Positions 7,774-9,254 of a stretch of DNA of 9,254 nucleotides are shown here, piece by piece; position 1 is the first letter of the stretch; every line of letters begins with the position of its first letter. Below the pieces are notes generated by a model. The model saw nothing but the letters and a program-made list of their open reading frames with translations, searched no databases and was not told where the DNA came from. The translations under genes were made by a program, and so were the position numbers. Source of the DNA: Mariprofundaceae bacterium (GTDB lineage: Bacteria; Pseudomonadota; Zetaproteobacteria; Mariprofundales; Mariprofundaceae); the NCBI GenBank assembly GCA_027075825.1, contig JALSZZ010000250.1:1-9254 (forward strand), in the 5' to 3' direction.

Positions 7774-8623
7774 CAAAGCCGAACACGGTAATGCGCAGGT
7801 CGCGGGCTTGCTCGGCCAGTCTCTGACGTTCAATCAGCAAGGTGCAGCCCGCCTGCACGGCAATGGCCCGGCACCCCGCCTGCTGCATATTCCACAGCGT
7901 ATCCGGGCCAATGGCGGGCACGTCAAAGCGAAGATCCTGCTCCGGTTTGGCTACCTTGACCACCACCGCCTTGCCATTGCCTAACGCGCCGCCCCGGCGG
8001 ATGGTCTCATCGGTTCCTTCAATGGCCTCGACAGCGAGTACCGCGCCTTGCTGCACAATAATGGTCTGCCCGATATCCAGCGCTGCAATACCACGCCCCT
8101 GTGGCACGCCAAAACGAATATCCCGCAATATCTGCTTATCTGGTTTCGGGCCAAATAAATGCCCTTTGGCGGCCACCATGCCGGGCACCACATCAACCTG
8201 GGGTAGCAAACGAATGCCTGCTTCGGCAAGAAGCCGGGTGATCTCCAGCATAATACTGTCGTCACGACGATCTGACAGGCGAAGCAGGGATTTAATGGCC
8301 ACAAGATCAGGGCGGAAATTGCGAAACAGGTGCAGTTTGCGCACTTTGCCAGCCATAATGACTTCATCGACACCACAGGCTTGCAGCGCTTTGATCATGC
8401 CGCCGATCTGGCCTACATGCAGCCAGCACACGGAGTCGGCGACTGCTTCAATTTCCTGCGATGTTTCCTCACGAGCGGCCACCACATGTACCTGATAACC
8501 TTCGCTTTTTAGCTGTTCAACCACCTCCAGCGGAAACATGCCATAGCCCGCAATCAGGCCAATGGCCCGCTGCCGGGGCTGCGAAGACACCTCAGGCAAT
8601 GGCAGCGCCGAACAAGACAGCAA
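7757..8623 (-). CDS. lpxI: UDP-2,3-diacylglucosamine diphosphatase, LpxI type (DUF1009)
   Basis: LpxI cleaves UDP-2,3-diacylglucosamine to lipid X and UMP, the same step that LpxH performs in E. coli with a different fold and chemistry. The open frame has up to 288 residues, normal for the family. It shows the N-terminal glycine loop IGLIAGYGMFP (21-31), IMAGKVRK (89-96), the DRRDD segment (118-122), AVEAIEGTDETIRR (197-210) and the conserved KPEQDLRFDVPAIGPDT (226-242). Asp234 there is the likely counterpart of the catalytic Asp225 of Caulobacter LpxI. No ATG exists between the in-frame stop at 8648-8650 and the glycine loop. The coordinates give the longest frame (TTG at 8623); TTG at 8599 and GTG at 8590 are alternatives, and GTG at 8590 leaves nine residues before the first strand, nearer the family norm. 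No start has a good Shine-Dalgarno site. Its place between lpxA and lpxB supports the function. Confidence 0.94.
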   Translation of the reverse strand: MLSCSALPLPEVSSQPRQRAIGLIAGYGMFPLEVVEQLKSEGYQVHVVAAREETSQEIEAVADSVCWLHVGQIGGMIKALQACGVDEVIMAGKVRKLHLFRNFRPDLVAIKSLLRLSDRRDDSIMLEITRLLAEAGIRLLPQVDVVPGMVAAKGHLFGPKPDKQILRDIRFGVPQGRGIAALDIGQTIIVQQGAVLAVEAIEGTDETIRRGGALGNGKAVVVKVAKPEQDLRFDVPAIGPDTLWNMQQAGCRAIAVQAGCTLLIERQRLAEQARDLRITVFGFDDSEY

Positions 8624-8657
8624 TAACAGATCGCTTTGGTCTGGCTGTCAGCATGGT

Positions 8658-9254
8658 TTAATTTCGCTGGTCGCGACGATGGGGCGTGATTCCCCGTTTG
8701 GCAGATTGCACAAAATCTACCAGGTGACGGGCATGCGTATCCTCATCTGTTAGCGCATAAGCCTGCTCCAGCCGGGGTTGAAGCTCACCTGCACCCTGCA
8801 ATAACAGCCGATACACTTCTTTAAGGTCACGAATATCCGAGGTGCTGAAGCCATGTCGTTTAAGGCCGACGGCATTAAGCCCGACAAGGCCCGGTCGATA
8901 GCCGCCGGCAGTCAGGGTATAAGGCGGTACATCCTGAACAATACCGCTCATGCCGCCAACCATCGCCAGTTTGCCTACCCGAAGAAACTGATGGATGGCT
9001 GACATGCCACCGATAATCGCATCATCATCAATGCTCACATGGCCGGCCAGCGTGGCACAGTTAGCCATGACAATGCGATCACCAAGCAGGCAGTCATGGG
9101 CAATATGCACATAAGCCATCAATAAATTGTTATTGCCAATGCGGGTGAGCATGCCGCCACCCTCAGTGCCGGGGTTGATGGTGACATTTTCACGAATGGT
9201 GTTGTCATCACCGATCATAACGACGGAGTCTTCGCCATGATACTTCAGATCCTG
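8658..9254 (-). CDS. lpxA: UDP-N-acetylglucosamine O-acyltransferase, C-terminal 198 residues
   Basis: LpxA moves the 3-hydroxyacyl chain from acyl carrier protein to the 3-OH of UDP-GlcNAc, the first step of lipid A synthesis, in the cytoplasm as a homotrimer. The first roughly 72 residues lie beyond the window: the visible part begins at the QDLKY segment, residue 73 in E. coli. Left-handed beta-helix hexapeptide repeats fill the first half. The catalytic histidine (E. coli His125) is kept in HIAHDC, and NCATLAGHVSIDDDAIIGG and VGGMSG.VQDVPPY match the family. The C-terminal helical domain includes GLKRHGFS and ends in SAKRGI plus a short basic tail. The residue aligned with the E. coli acyl-chain ruler Gly173 is also glycine, which would allow a longer chain than the methionine found in Pseudomonas. 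The internal ATG at 9218 is not the start, since homology continues through it to the window edge. The stop is TAA. Confidence 0.97.
   Translation of the reverse strand, partial: QDLKYHGEDSVVMIGDDNTIRENVTINPGTEGGGMLTRIGNNNLLMAYVHIAHDCLLGDRIVMANCATLAGHVSIDDDAIIGGMSAIHQFLRVGKLAMVGGMSGIVQDVPPYTLTAGGYRPGLVGLNAVGLKRHGFSTSDIRDLKEVYRLLLQGAGELQPRLEQAYALTDEDTHARHLVDFVQSAKRGITPHRRDQRN

Noticed and set aside
7774..7833. 20-residue N-terminal extension of LpxB from TTG 7833
   Set aside because: It lies wholly inside the lpxI coding end, and ATG 7773 already gives a normal-length LpxB.
7842..8495. 217-codon plus-strand open frame opposite lpxI
   Set aside because: Low-complexity Ser/Arg/Pro-rich product typical of an antisense shadow, while lpxI on the other strand has clear family motifs.
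1..9254. New defence, mobile or biosynthetic system
   Set aside because: All of the coding capacity is explained by lipid A, glutamate synthase and ABC transporter genes. No repeats, integrase, toxin-antitoxin or unknown conserved frames were found.

Overview
All recognisable genes in this window lie on the minus strand, so transcription runs from high to low coordinates. In that order they are: the 3' part of lpxA (cut by the right window edge), an lpxI-family gene, lpxB, an intergenic gap of about 300 bp, gltB, gltD, and the first 71 codons of an ABC-transporter ATPase (cut by the left window edge). No tRNA, rRNA, CRISPR array, insertion sequence or phage gene was seen.

The organism is a Gram-negative, LPS-making bacterium, probably a proteobacterium. 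It makes UDP-2,3-diacylglucosamine hydrolysis the job of LpxI (DUF1009 type) rather than LpxH. LpxI at this place between lpxA and lpxB is usual in Alphaproteobacteria and several other lineages and unusual in enteric Gammaproteobacteria. A zetaproteobacterium-like or related origin would fit, but that is only an impression and cannot be settled from this window.

Right part (6604-9254): lpxA, lpxI and lpxB catalyse the first step (UDP-GlcNAc 3-O-acylation), the pyrophosphate cleavage giving lipid X, and the disaccharide-forming step of lipid A synthesis. lpxI and lpxB overlap by 17 bp. lpxA and lpxI are separated by 34 bp or a little more, depending on the lpxI start, which is not ATG. The genes are very likely one transcript that continues from the usual upstream lpxD-fabZ genes outside the window.

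Middle (6302-6603): a non-coding stretch with tandem TGA stops of lpxB, a weak bulged hairpin that could be the lpx terminator, three inverted repeats, and a weak promoter candidate for gltB. One inverted repeat sits directly at the expected gltB transcription start.

Left part (1-6301): gltB and gltD encode the two subunits of NADPH-dependent glutamate synthase (GOGAT), the glutamate-forming half of ammonia assimilation. They overlap by 8 bp. The ABC ATPase begins 3 nt after the gltD stop, in the same frame and without a visible Shine-Dalgarno sequence, so it is probably translated by coupling. Its N-terminus looks most like the MlaF type (retrograde phospholipid transport), a tentative call.

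The region is housekeeping. I did not find convincing evidence of a new biological system. The points most worth a second look are the gltB leader, the start of lpxI, and a substituted motif in LpxB.
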